NCBI RefSeq assembly: GCF_005121165.3
Contig: NZ_CP034413.3
Coordinates: 2,170,001-2,234,000, forward strand
Direction: 5' to 3'
Length of the DNA stretch: 64,000 nucleotides
Origin: Dysosmobacter welbionis
GTDB taxonomy: Bacteria; Bacillota; Clostridia; Oscillospirales; Oscillospiraceae
The translations under genes were made by a program, and so were the position numbers. The notes beneath the pieces were generated by a model, which had not been told where the DNA came from, ran no database searches, and was given only the letters and a program-made list of their open reading frames with translations. This document shows positions 1-8,929 of the stretch, one piece after another; position 1 is the stretch's first letter, and each line of letters starts with the position of its first letter.

Positions 1-1
1 T

Positions 2-682
2 GCAGGCCTGCCCCGCCGGGTCGCCTTTGGCCGGGAGCTGCGGGAGGTTTTGCAGCGCATCGGCCCCCGCGCGCTGCTGTTTGGCGTGGGGGACTGTTTG
101 GCCTTGTCCCTGCTGATCTGGGCCCTGTGCCTGCTGTCGGCGCTTTTTGTGGCCGGTTCCACCGGCTCTTTGGCACCGGCCCTGTTCCTGTTTTCTCCCC
201 TGCTCTATGCCGCCCTCTCCCTGCTGACTGCCTGGAAGAACCTGCAGACCGGCATTTGGGAGTGGACCTGGACCTTCCAGGTCTCCGCCCGGATGGTGGC
301 GGCCCTGCAGATGCTGTGCTTCGGCGGGGTGTCCGTACTGGTGTGTGTCCCGGCAAATATGCTGTTGTGGACCTTCACCGGGCAGGAGATGCCCCTGGGC
401 TGGATGCTGGCACTGTCTCTGGCCAGCCTGTTTCTGTATGGCGCTCTCTCCCTGCTGTGCCAGCGGCTGCGGGGACCTGCCGGGTGGCTGGCGGCGCCGA
501 CCGGCTGGGTTCTGATGGGCCTGATTCCCCTGATCTGGCCCCGGACGGCGGAGTGGCTGACGGCCATCCCCACCGTAGTGTTCTGCCTGCTGGCCGCGGC
601 CGGGATTACTCTGTACCTTTTGGAACTGCGCTGCTTCTGCCGGCGCCCGATGGAAGGAGGCGTCTCCTATGCTCTCCGTTGA
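2..682 (+). CDS. Multi-pass membrane protein, 5' end outside the window
   Basis: The frame is open from the first bases of the window, so the true start lies upstream; an internal TTG at 50 is only a possible start. The visible 226 residues hold about six hydrophobic segments separated by short polar loops, ending in a Cys/Arg-rich tail. I do not recognise a named family. The stop overlaps the start of an ABC ATPase by 14 bases, so the two are translationally coupled and the protein probably belongs to the same efflux/ABC-2 type operon as the three genes that follow, perhaps as an extra membrane subunit. Confidence 0.7.
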   Translation, partial: AGLPRRVAFGRELREVLQRIGPRALLFGVGDCLALSLLIWALCLLSALFVAGSTGSLAPALFLFSPLLYAALSLLTAWKNLQTGIWEWTWTFQVSARMVAALQMLCFGGVSVLVCVPANMLLWTFTGQEMPLGWMLALSLASLFLYGALSLLCQRLRGPAGWLAAPTGWVLMGLIPLIWPRTAEWLTAIPTVVFCLLAAAGITLYLLELRCFCRRPMEGGVSYALR

Positions 683-1520
683 GCACGTCACGAAAACCTA
701 TGGGAAGTTCACCGCTTTGGAGGACATTTCCCTGACCTTCACTCCCGGCGTCTACGGTCTGCTGGCACCCAATGGGGCGGGCAAGACCACCCTCATCAAG
801 ATGCTCACCACCCTGCTGTTCCCCACCAAGGGACAGATCCTGTGGGAGGGAGAAGACATCCGGGCCTTGGGGGCGGAATACCGGGGCCTGCTGGGGTATC
901 TCCCCCAGCAGTTCGGGTACTATCCCAGCTACACGCCCCGGCAATTCCTCCGGTATGCCGCCGCCCTCCAGTGCATCCCGAAGCGGGAGGCGGACGGCCG
1001 CATTGACCACCTGCTGGAGACAGTGGGACTTGGGGATGCTGCGGACAAAAAAATGAAGAAGTTCTCCGGCGGGATGCTCCAGCGGGTGGGCATCGCCGTA
1101 GCCATGCTGAACGACCCGAAGCTGCTGATCCTGGACGAGCCCACCGCTGGGCTGGACCCCCGGGAGCGGGTGCGGTTCCGCAATTTGATCCACACGCTGG
1201 CTGAGGATCGGATCGTGATTCTCTCCACCCACATCGTCTCAGACATTGAGACCATCGCCGGGCAAATCGTCATGTTCAAGGATCACCGCCTCTACTGCTG
1301 CGACAGCCCTGCCCGCATCTGCGCCCGGTTCCAGGGCAGGGTATTCCAGCTTCCTGCCGGGATGCCCCTGGCCCCGGGACAGTTCCTGCTCAGCGAAGGA
1401 CAGGGGGCGGATGGCCCGGTGCTCCGGGTGCTCTGCGAGACGCCCCCTGTCAATGGAACGCCGGTAACGCCGGGGTTGGAGGATGCGTTTCTCGCCATCT
1501 ACCGGGAGGAACAGACATGA
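669..1520 (+). CDS. ABC transporter ATP-binding protein (ABC-2 exporter type)
   Basis: This 283-aa nucleotide-binding subunit would power export by the two membrane proteins encoded downstream. Walker A (APNGAGKTT) is at residues 33-41, the Q-loop lies near 85, the signature FSGGMLQR begins at 132 and Walker B (LLILDEP) is at 152-158, followed by the H-loop in STHIV. A C-terminal extension of about 70 residues after the ATPase core is typical of the CcmA/NatA-like class. An upstream GGAAGGAGG supports the ATG at 669. It overlaps both neighbours, so it is an operon member. Substrate is unknown; antibiotic or peptide efflux is typical for this layout. Confidence 0.93.
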   Translation: MLSVEHVTKTYGKFTALEDISLTFTPGVYGLLAPNGAGKTTLIKMLTTLLFPTKGQILWEGEDIRALGAEYRGLLGYLPQQFGYYPSYTPRQFLRYAAALQCIPKREADGRIDHLLETVGLGDAADKKMKKFSGGMLQRVGIAVAMLNDPKLLILDEPTAGLDPRERVRFRNLIHTLAEDRIVILSTHIVSDIETIAGQIVMFKDHRLYCCDSPARICARFQGRVFQLPAGMPLAPGQFLLSEGQGADGPVLRVLCETPPVNGTPVTPGLEDAFLAIYREEQT

Positions 1521-2662
1521 ATCTGGCGGTCTATGAGTGGCGGAAGCTCTTCCGCCTGCCCGCCCTGTGGGCCTTCCTGGCCCTGTGTCTGGCCTTTAAC
1601 GGGCTGCTGATCGCCACGCTCTCCCCCTATGACCGGGCGTTCTTCAACGAGACTTCCCAAACGGCAAAGGCCTTGGGCCAGCGGGTTGATGAAGACTTTC
1701 TTGCCGGGCTGGACGCTATACCCGCCACAGAGAACCGGGATTTGCTGCGTCAATCTGTCACCGGGATGGAGGACATTTTCGAGACGTATGACACCGGGGA
1801 ACTCTCGGATTTCTATGCCGGTGTGGTGGAGAAATCCCCTCTGGCAGTTACCTGGATGACCTGGAAATATGATCTGCTGGCGAGCCGGGTGGAGCACCTG
1901 GCCCAGACTGACGCGGCGCTGGATTTGTACGCCGGCCCGGCCACCTACGGCAGCCACCAGTTCCTCTTCGGCGCGCTGTTCCGGGCCATTCTCTGTGAGA
2001 GCGCCATTCTGGCCATGCTGGGGACGCTGTATCTGCTGGGCTACGAGGGGATGCACCGCGCAGAGGGCCTGGCCTGCGCCTCCCGAACGGGACGGAAACT
2101 ACGGCGGGTGAAGGTCCTGGCGGCTCTCCAGGCGTCGGCGGCGCTGTACGGCCTGCTGGCGTTCTGCACCCTGGTGCCCTACTTCCTGCTGTACGACTAC
2201 AGCGGAATCTGGAATGCCAGCGTGTCCAGCCAGTTCAACTATTTCTCGGACATGCTGGTGGTCCGGCCCTTCCTCACCTGGGGGGACTTCACGGTGGGTC
2301 AGTACCTGGCCGCTGCCCTAGCCCTGGGCGCGGTGCTGACGGCGGTATTCTCCCTGCTGGCGTCGGTGTGCGGCACGCTGGTGCGAAGCCCCTATCTGGC
2401 GGCCCTGGCGCTGTGCCTGGTGTGCTTCGGCGGACTGGGACTGGTCTCCGTTCTGGGGGAGCTGGGCTGGTGGGCGGCCTATTTGATTGCCTGTTTCCAG
2501 CCGGTAACGGTCTGGCTCTCCTGCAGCGCCTGGTTCACGGAGCTGGGACTGAACGCCGTCCTCCCCTGGCAGGAGACCATCGCAAGCGGGCTGAACCTGC
2601 TGCTTTTGGGCGGCGGAGTCCTGTTGGCTCTCGGTTGGTTTGACAGAAAGGACGTGTCCTGA
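1517..2662 (+). CDS. ABC-2 type permease subunit
   Basis: The 381-aa protein starts with an amphipathic stretch and one membrane helix (residues about 13-35), then has a large extracytoplasmic loop of about 130 residues rich in Asp/Glu, then five further hydrophobic helices. This matches ABC-2 permeases of the type paired with single ATPases. GGAGG lies seven bases before the ATG. The start overlaps the ATPase stop and its own stop overlaps the next ATG (TGATG), so translation is coupled. The next gene has the same topology, suggesting a heterodimeric permease. Confidence 0.88.
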   Translation: MNLAVYEWRKLFRLPALWAFLALCLAFNGLLIATLSPYDRAFFNETSQTAKALGQRVDEDFLAGLDAIPATENRDLLRQSVTGMEDIFETYDTGELSDFYAGVVEKSPLAVTWMTWKYDLLASRVEHLAQTDAALDLYAGPATYGSHQFLFGALFRAILCESAILAMLGTLYLLGYEGMHRAEGLACASRTGRKLRRVKVLAALQASAALYGLLAFCTLVPYFLLYDYSGIWNASVSSQFNYFSDMLVVRPFLTWGDFTVGQYLAAALALGAVLTAVFSLLASVCGTLVRSPYLAALALCLVCFGGLGLVSVLGELGWWAAYLIACFQPVTVWLSCSAWFTELGLNAVLPWQETIASGLNLLLLGGGVLLALGWFDRKDVS

Positions 2663-3868
2663 TGGAACTTTTGAAATGGGAGCTGCGGAAGATCTGGCGG
2701 CCCGGCATCCTGGCGGCCATCCTGCTGCTGGGGGCGGTATACTACTGGATGTTCCCACAGTTCTATATCGAGCACTTTTGCAACGGTCCCCAGTCGGAGG
2801 CCCAGTTCGATCTGGCCTCCGACTGGGTGGAGCGGTATGGCCCCACCCTGGAACCGGAAGAACGGGCAGAACTGGACGAGCAGATGGCAGGGGAGATCAC
2901 GGCCTTTGACACACAGATCACCGCCATCCCGGAAGCTGCGGCAGCGGGGCTGACGGACTATAAATCTTTTCTCTCCTTTCGGGGGACTACCTGAACGGCA
3001 TACGCAACACTGATGGACAGGCAGATATGGATGTGGAGGCCCTGCTCTACCGGGTGTACGGCGGCACCAACTGGTACCGGATCGAGGCGCTGGCGGATAC
3101 TCTGGAGACCTATGATACCCAGGAGGATCACCGCGCTCTGATTGTCTCCAACCGGCAGCAATTGGCCCAGCCGGAGGCTATGGTCCGGCGGGAGGCGGAG
3201 CTGGCAAGCTCGGATATGACCCATTCCCTGCTGCCGTCCTCTGTGAAATACTCCACTCAGGAGTACGGCAAGGATCTGGCGGTATGGTGCGTACTCAGCA
3301 TCGTGCTCCTGCTCTCCCCCACCCTGGTGCGGGACCGGCTGCGGAACACCCGGCCTATGCAGTGGGCCTCCCGGCGGGGGCGGTCCGTTTTGAACGTTCA
3401 GATGGGAGCTGCCCTGCTCTCTGCGCTGGTGCTGGCGGTGGTGAATATAACAGTCTATGTCATTCCGTTCCTGGCCCAGGGGCCCCTGCAATTTGCCGCC
3501 TGCGGCCTGGACGGCATCTGGGAGTGGGGCACTCCCTGGTTCGACTGGACCTACGGCACCTATCTGCTGGTGCTGGCGGGGCTGATTTTGGCCCTGTCCC
3601 TGGGGGCCGCCGGGCTGACGGCTTTTCTCTCCCAGTACAGCGGCAACTACATCGCCATGCTGCTGAAGGCCGTTCCCCTGTTCGTGGCGGTGGGGTCGTG
3701 CTGGGCTCCTGGCTTCTGGATCGGCCCTTCACGTTCCGCCCCCTCTGGGACGGCTACGGCCCCTGGGTGCCCAAGGGTGCGGAGGCGGTGGCCGCTGCAG
3801 TCCTGCTGGCTTTGGGACTTGGCCTGTGTGCCCTGGCCTGCCGGCGGCAGCGAAAGAGGGAACTATGA
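2662..3868 (+). CDS. ABC-2 type permease subunit, frame broken twice by single-G loss
   Basis: As printed, the frame runs from 2662 to a stop at 2994, resumes one frame over, and shifts again near 3692. Adding one G to the G-run at 2981-2985 and one to the run at 3692-3695 gives a continuous 402-aa protein ending in a basic tail (stop at 3866-3868). Its topology copies the preceding permease: N-terminal helix, a long soluble loop, then helices around 3290-3840. No slippery heptamer or stimulatory structure is visible, so programmed frameshifting is unlikely. Either the copy is inactivated or, more likely, both are sequencing errors of the type seen at four other places in this window. Confidence 0.8.
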
Positions 3869-4134
3869 TAAAGGAAATTTTATTTTCTCTTAAATTTTAT
3901 CTCTACAAGTATGATCCGGATTGTGACCCGGAACGATGAAATAGCGCGGAGTGGAGCGCAGCAGCCTTCGAGTCTTGGCCCGTTTGGGGTCTAAAAACAC
4001 TTCGGCGCCGGCCGTCCAAAGTAGGCGTGGGCCTCTCAGCGCTTGGCTGCTGCCGGCAAGCCAAATGCTCCGCGCGTCCTGCAGGGAGCGGAATTTAATG
4101 ACATTGGGCCAAAGCTCCCTCCCGCCTCATTGGC
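3869..4134. other. Noncoding stretch after the ABC operon
   Basis: I see no supportable gene. The first part is AT-rich (around 3878-3905) and the rest is GC-rich with no ribosome-binding site before any frame. The stretch lies beyond the 3' end of the decayed SLH gene and may be eroded flank of that locus. Confidence 0.4.
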
Positions 4135-5010
4135 TTACAGGAGGCCAGTCCATTCCTCTGTGCCGTTGTCCATATCATAACTGTGAGCGTTGGTGGCCTC
4201 TATAAGTAGGCCCAATGGGTCCCTTCCACATCGGAGAACCGCCGCAGTTCATCAGTATGGCGGTCCATATACGCTGTGTCGGCGCTGCGGCCCAACATTC
4301 GGTTAACGATGGCAGTTACCTGTGCCCGGGTGATAGAATATATGGCCGGAACGTACCATCGAAAAATCCGCCGATCCAGCCGTACTGGGCGGCGCTGGTC
4401 ACTTGGGTACAAAACCAGTCATCCTCGTTCGCGTCGGAGAAGAGGCTGGTTCCACCGGGCGTCTCGTTGGCAAACCGTATGGCGATCACTGCGAATTGGG
4501 CCTGGGTGATATCCCGATTGGGCTGAAATGCGCCGTCGGAGTAGCCCTGTATGATGCCCAGGGATAACAGCAGAGGCGCGCCACATATCATCTGGAACAT
4601 CTGTGCAACGTATCGGTGACAGACACGTTCTTTTCCAATAGTAGGTTGTAGAACATCTGCGCCGCCTGGCCCCGGGTCATCTGCCGGCCGGGGGCGAAAG
4701 AGCCGCCTGTGAATCCGTCGAGATAAACCGTATGGTCTCTGGTATTCAACCAGCTGGACACGTCGGTGTTATCAGGATCGGCGATCGGCTGAGTGGCCTT
4801 AAATACCACCTTGATGGTGTGGTTGGCCCGCACGTTCTCAAAGGTATAGTGACTGATAGCGCCTACGCTCTCGCCATCTACCAGCACATTAAAAATCCGG
4901 TAACCGTCGCCGGCCATAATGTGGAAGGCCCGGTCGCCGCCCCGGCTGACGTTGGCGCGCCCGGAGGGGGTGATGGAGCCGACTTGGCCTGTCTCGGCGG
5001 TGATGGCGCG
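4135..5010 (-). pseudogene. Decayed SLH-domain surface protein, 3' part
   Basis: Reading leftwards, three or more frames together spell the end of an S-layer homology protein. First comes a bacterial surface repeat (pattern GSITPSG...GY.I..V.VDGESVGAISHYTFENV..NHTI). Three SLH repeats follow, recognisable by DGFTGGSFAPGRQMTRGQAA, then DVPDDMW with LGIIQGYSDGAF, then ITRAQVTAIVNRMLGR and a final EATNAHSYDMDNGTEEW before a stop at 4135-4137. Joining these needs at least four indels, some of them extra bases, so this is genuine decay. The 5' part, including signal peptide and start, is missing where the recombinase-like gene begins. It may once have been controlled by the adjacent switch. Confidence 0.8.
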
Positions 5011-5023
5011 GGATCCGCTGGTC

Positions 5024-5896
5024 CTATTGGGCCGCTTTTTTCTGTTCTGGCAGCTCATCCCAACCGACGGCCAGCTGCTCCGTGTCCAGCAGACGGTCGT
5101 AAGCCTGTTCCGCCAGCAGCCGCACGCCGCGGTCGATCTCTGCCTGGGTGACCAGATACAGCTTTCGCAAGCACCGGGGATTGCACTTCTCCGGCGCTAC
5201 ACGGGCCGCACCAGACAGACTCTGGATGTCCCCCGTCACCTGTGTCCGCCGCAGGGGCCGCCTGCTTCTGGTGACGAACACCGGCCCTGCCGTCAGCCCC
5301 TGCCGGCGGCAATAGGATAGCAGCTCTGCCTGCAGACACCTTGGCAACTGGACACGCCGCTGCTCACCGCCGGAGACAGCCGGTGTGCGTCCACTCTGCA
5401 CGGCCTCCACAGTGATCTGAGGCAGTTCTCCGACGTGGGCTCCTGTCAGGGCAATTGCTTTCACCAAAAGATACGTTCTCTCCTTTTCCAGCGCCCGAGC
5501 AGCAGACAGCAGCCGCAGATATTCCGTTCGGGTCAGTTCCGACTGGGGTGCCGTTTCCGTCTCCAGCTGTCCGGTCAGCTGCAGATCCCGGCGGCCCAAG
5601 TAGTCCAGCAGGCCGTTAGCGGCGGAGATGTTTGTGTTCACTGTGGCCGGGGCATATCCCTCTGCCAGCAGAGCCTGCCGCCATGTCTCCAGAGTATTCA
5701 AGACGATTTGCTTGTCAGGCGGCAGATAGTCGTAGAATGTCTTCAGTTTTGCGGCGTAAAACCGCACGGTCTCTTCCCGGCGCCCTCGGTGATTCAGATC
5801 CTCCAAATAGGCCCGGATGCTCTCTTCACTTACCGTTACACCGATTGCTTTCAGCGGTGCTGCCGCCTTTTGACACACCGCGCCTGTTCTCTGCAT
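5024..5896 (-). CDS. Tyrosine-recombinase-like protein lacking catalytic residues
   Basis: The 290-aa protein aligns along its length with the intact recombinase encoded just upstream (SAM-like core-binding domain about residues 20-115, catalytic fold about 125-285; shared VEAVQSGRT / VEAAQRGRT). The active site is gone: box I reads TGAHVGEL where the partner has TGIRVSEV, the KGK loop is replaced by GGEQRR, HNLRH is replaced by RCLRK, the GH motif by AY, and no tyrosine follows. It may bind DNA but should not cut it. ATG at 5896 is preceded by GGGGGAGGAG. In-frame codons further upstream cross the inverted repeat and lack a ribosome site. Transcription is expected to depend on the orientation of the 5917-6177 segment. 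A role as regulator or recombination partner is inferred. Confidence 0.82.
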   Translation of the reverse strand: MQRTGAVCQKAAAPLKAIGVTVSEESIRAYLEDLNHRGRREETVRFYAAKLKTFYDYLPPDKQIVLNTLETWRQALLAEGYAPATVNTNISAANGLLDYLGRRDLQLTGQLETETAPQSELTRTEYLRLLSAARALEKERTYLLVKAIALTGAHVGELPQITVEAVQSGRTPAVSGGEQRRVQLPRCLQAELLSYCRRQGLTAGPVFVTRSRRPLRRTQVTGDIQSLSGAARVAPEKCNPRCLRKLYLVTQAEIDRGVRLLAEQAYDRLLDTEQLAVGWDELPEQKKAAQ

Positions 5897-6028
5897 TGCT
5901 CCTCCCCCTATCAACGAAATCAACATTTTGAATACGTCCGCGGGCAAAGTAAGACCTGGAGCGCATGATTTCAGGAGAGAATCCGCTTCTAAAACACGCT
6001 CCAGACCTCGTTGGGGCAGAGAAAAGAG

Positions 6029-6055
6029 GGCCGAGAAAAATCCTTTTTCCCGGCC
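6029..6055 (-). terminator. Hairpin inside the invertible segment, terminator-like
   Basis: Arms GGCCGAGAAAAA and TTTTTCCCGGCC pair with one mismatch and a 3-base loop. On the minus strand the hairpin is followed by a T-rich stretch (TCTTTTCTCT), so in the printed orientation it could stop read-through from the recombinase gene into 5896. After inversion it would lie upstream of the promoter instead. Confidence 0.5.
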
Positions 6056-6087
6056 TGATTTTGTGCGTCCCAATTGGGGGGAGTCCC

Positions 6088-6116
6088 TTGCGGTTCCTTT
6101 CAAACCGTGCTATAAT
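6088..6116 (+). promoter_or_regulatory. Sigma-A promoter in the invertible segment
   Basis: TTGCGG (6088-6093), 17-base spacer, TATAAT (6111-6116). In the printed orientation it fires rightwards into the 3' end of the recombinase gene on the antisense strand; no sense gene lies downstream on the plus strand. Confidence 0.7.
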
Positions 6117-6181
6117 AAAAGCAATTTATGTAAGAAAAAAGGGGCCGTTGAAATTTTTTGTGACAAAATGTTGATTTTGAC

Positions 6182-7027
6182 CTACGAAACCAGCCCCAGA
6201 CGTTCCAGTTGCCGGGCGTGCTCCGCTCCGGAGGTCACAAGGTAGATACGAGTGGTTTCAATGGAACTGTGGCCCAGCACATCGGCCAGCCGCACGATGT
6301 CCTTGCAGGCCCGGTAGAAAATGGTGGCGAACAAGTGCCGCAGATTGTGAGGAAACACCTTGGCAGATTCCACTCCGGCGGACTTGCACAGCCGTTTCAG
6401 CTCTGTCCAAATCTGGCGGCGGCTCAGAGAGGTTCCGTTTCTGGTGAGAAAAATCTCGCCTGAAACGGTTTTGTGTTTTCTGGCGTATTTCAGCAGTTTG
6501 CGGCAAAGCTTGCCCGGCAGCAGAATGGTGCGAATTTTTCCCTTGAGGGAGATCTCGGTCCGACCCCGCTGGGCGGCCTCCACGGTGATATACCGCACCT
6601 CGGACACCCGGATACCGGTAGCGCAGATGGCCTCCATCAACAGGGCCAGCCGCTCCTGCCCACGCGCTCTTGCCGCGGCCAGCAACCGCTCGTACTCCTG
6701 GCGGGTCAGTTCACGGCCTGCGTCGCGGAACAGGCGGCGCTGGACTTTCAAAAATTTTGCCCGGCACTCGTCCCAGCCCAGAAAATGAAACAGTCCGTTA
6801 AGTGCAGCCAGCATAGAATTAATGGTCACCGGGGCGTAGTCTTTAGAGAGCAGGTGATCCCTCCATTCGGCAGCCAGTTCCCTGGAAACTGGTCTGCCGT
6901 CCAGCCAGCCGGCAAAGGCCCTGATATCCCGGAGATACTTTTCAATGGTGCCGGGGCTCCGCTCCTCCCTCCGCAGATGTGCCGTATATGATGCGAGTTG
7001 TGCCGGGTCGATTGTCCGCTCAGGCAT
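6182..7027 (-). CDS. Tyrosine site-specific recombinase (XerC/D-like, intact)
   Basis: The 281-aa enzyme has an N-terminal SAM-like core-binding domain (about residues 5-95) and a C-terminal catalytic domain with the full set of active residues: Arg in TGIRVSEV, Lys in LKGKIRTI, His/Arg in PHNLRH, His in LGHSS and nucleophile Tyr in TTRIYL. AGGAGG sits about nine bases before the ATG at 7027. Its stop is only five bases from a 14-bp inverted-repeat arm, making it the obvious candidate to invert that segment. Recombinases of this size often drive promoter inversion in gut Bacillota and Bacteroidota. Antisense transcription from the segment could limit its own expression. Confidence 0.92.
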   Translation of the reverse strand: MPERTIDPAQLASYTAHLRREERSPGTIEKYLRDIRAFAGWLDGRPVSRELAAEWRDHLLSKDYAPVTINSMLAALNGLFHFLGWDECRAKFLKVQRRLFRDAGRELTRQEYERLLAAARARGQERLALLMEAICATGIRVSEVRYITVEAAQRGRTEISLKGKIRTILLPGKLCRKLLKYARKHKTVSGEIFLTRNGTSLSRRQIWTELKRLCKSAGVESAKVFPHNLRHLFATIFYRACKDIVRLADVLGHSSIETTRIYLVTSGAEHARQLERLGLVS

Positions 7028-7884
7028 TTCTATAACCTCCTACAAATATTTTTCTTTATTTTATCTTGCAGGAGGCAGCTTATGCAGTACTAAGAGCCCT
7101 CCAAAGTCCGTTCAAAGTCTGGTTTCATTTTTGTTTTCTGTAGTATACGTGAACTTGTAACGGGCGGTCCGTTATGCGTTTTTTGCTGTGTGTTTTTTGA
7201 AGCAGATGGCCGGCCGATGAACGTAAAGATTTCAGATATTGCCGCTCCCCATAAAAGGCCCGGCTGATAGAGCAATTGGGATTCTGGTTGCCTCTCTGAT
7301 CCGGCAGCCAATCAACTTGTAAGGGTTTGGATGGGACGGATTGCCCTGTGTGCCTGCCGCATTTCTGGTCAGAGTGTCAGTGCGACCGGAGGCTGCTTTG
7401 CTCTGCCCGTATAGGAAAATATGGCCTATACAGACTGCGGTTTGCTGTTTGAAGCCAGTATGGCATCCGCTATGATGTCCGCCATAGTTTTAAGAATAGA
7501 AATTTTGTGGAGGAAGTGATCTGCGTCACCTGGGCAGAGCGGCAAGACGCCAAAACCGGTATTTAGCAGGATGTTCGCCCCTCCTTTCGTTGTGATCTTG
7601 TGCTTCCCATAGCCTGCCCCGGAATGATAAAAGCCGCCGTAGAGTGGACACGACCTCCGGGGGTGGGCGATTTCGGGGCTAAACACACTTGGAAAGCACG
7701 GTGTATCGGATGGAGAATTCTGCCTCAGCTTATCACCTGAAAGGCGTTGTACAGGTCCGCCTCCGCAACCGCAAAACTGTCTGATTTGCGATCAATCAAG
7801 CTGGTTTTCCCGGCTTTTGGCATCAAAAAGCTCGGACCAGATCGGGAGGCACTTCCGCCTGTCCCGAACCCCAAACTATACAGG
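7028..7884. other. Noncoding DNA upstream of the recombinase
   Basis: No frame here has a convincing start, ribosome site and family match. A TATACT box at about 7143-7148 on the minus strand could be the -10 element for the recombinase gene but has no good -35. A small hairpin (AACGG/CCGTT near 7158-7172) is followed at a distance by T runs. Nothing else is recognisable. Confidence 0.4.
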
Positions 7885-7926
7885 ACAAAAAACGAGGCTC
7901 AGAAGCATTTTCTGCATCTGAGCCTC
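7885..7926 (-). terminator. Rho-independent terminator
   Basis: Arms GAGGCTCAGA (7894-7903) and TCTGAGCCTC (7917-7926) pair perfectly, and the stem extends further into the loop. On the minus strand the stem is followed by GTTTTTTG. It would end leftward transcription from the integrase-like remnant at 8.0-8.6 kb. Confidence 0.7.
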
Positions 7927-8026
7927 CTGCTGTTTTCGGTTTCAGAACCATTTGCCGGGACTTTTTCCATGGCTTTTTCCGCCTCTTTTGGGGCCGATGG
8001 TGTGGCGTGGGACTAGGTGTCCAAGG

Positions 8027-8600
8027 TCAATCCCACACTGAAATATCAGAGTGGCGAATGCGCGGCGTAGGTCGTGGAACCTCGCTTTCAACAGCCGCCC
8101 GCTTCAGAACCCCGTGGAACATGTGCGGGACGCTGTACAGGGAGACCGGTCCGCCGGTGTGGGAGGGGAATACCCAAGGGCTGCTGCCGCTTTTCCCTTC
8201 GGCCTTTGAAAAACGCCCAAGCGGGCGGCAGATGGCCAAATAGACACGCCTCTGCAACGGCGGAACGATGGTCCAAAACCGGTCCCGGACCGCCTGGAGA
8301 GGAACTCTGCCCATCCCGCAAGGCGCATAGCGGCCGAAAGGCAGTCACGTGGGGCATTACCCGCGGGTGTTCTGCGGCTGTTTGGCGGAGTGCCCGCCAA
8401 TTTCTGCCGGATCGGACGGATGGTGAACCGCGGGCTGCCGTCGCGTCGTCTGGCGGCCCTGGTCATCAGCTCAGCTATCTCCGTGGTGCGGAGACCGCGC
8501 TCCTCCGGCTGACGATGCGGAACACCAAGAAGTCCGATTCGTACAGCGCTTCGCAGCTGCCGGACGGTAGCACGGCAAGTACGATCACAGTTGTGCATTG
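8027..8600 (-). pseudogene. Integrase remnant (degenerate)
   Basis: On the minus strand, a stretch near 8040-8180 reads WVFPSHTGGPVSLYSVPHMFHGVLKRA. This resembles the segment just before the HDLRH box of Tn916-like and phage integrases (VFPSPTGGP...MLHRVLKRAG). The expected catalytic box is scrambled (RIRHSD). Upstream sequence up to about 8600 has integrase-like pieces in different frames. A leftward terminator follows at 7885-7926. I take it as the ruin of a mobile-element integrase; the exact ends are uncertain. Confidence 0.42.
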
Positions 8601-8929
8601 AGGAACAGCGTCAGGTCATCGCGGCTTTTGCAACTGGTCCCTTTGACGTGGCTTCCCTCCTGTCGGCCTGTTTCTTCTCACAGATTCAGACGTTTGGGGC
8701 GGCGCCTGTGAACCGCCTCGTTTATACAGAATCAGGTGCCTTTGACGATTCCGAACAATAGAATCCAGAGACACATGCAAAGTGAACGCGCCTTGATTTG
8801 ATGTTCTCGCCAGGAAACGGTCCTCTGTAAAAGTTTACTCTTCCGGACGCTCTCTGCTTTCCGTTGAAAATACGCGGCCCTTCCATAAGAAATTGCCTTT
8901 GGGAATGCTGAATTGAAATCATCTCTGTT
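8601..8929. other. Noncoding gap
   Basis: No gene or clear regulatory element is visible. It separates the integrase remnant from the 3' end of the ABC transporter pair, and no strong terminator for that pair was found. Confidence 0.35.

Larger units (their letters stand above)
5917..6177. repeat. Candidate invertible promoter segment with 14-bp inverted repeats
   Basis: The left arm AAATCAACATTTTG (5917-5930) and right arm CAAAATGTTGATTT (6164-6177) are perfect reverse complements flanking 233 bp. The segment holds one good sigma-A promoter (6088-6116) reading rightwards, away from the dead-recombinase gene, and a hairpin at 6029-6055. The right arm ends five bases from the stop of an intact tyrosine recombinase gene. 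If the segment flipped, the promoter would read leftwards with a leader of roughly 75 bases into the gene starting at 5896. The repeats and promoter are seen; inversion is inferred from the classic layout of phase-variable switches. Confidence 0.72.

Noticed and set aside
2970-3000. Programmed ribosomal frameshift in the second ABC permease
   Set aside because: No slippery heptamer or downstream structure, and a second identical-type break follows at 3692 in the same gene.
4135-5010. Explaining the SLH remnant by the same single-base sequencing errors
   Set aside because: Around DVPDDMW the frame needs removal rather than addition of bases, and the 5' end is gone, so real decay is required.
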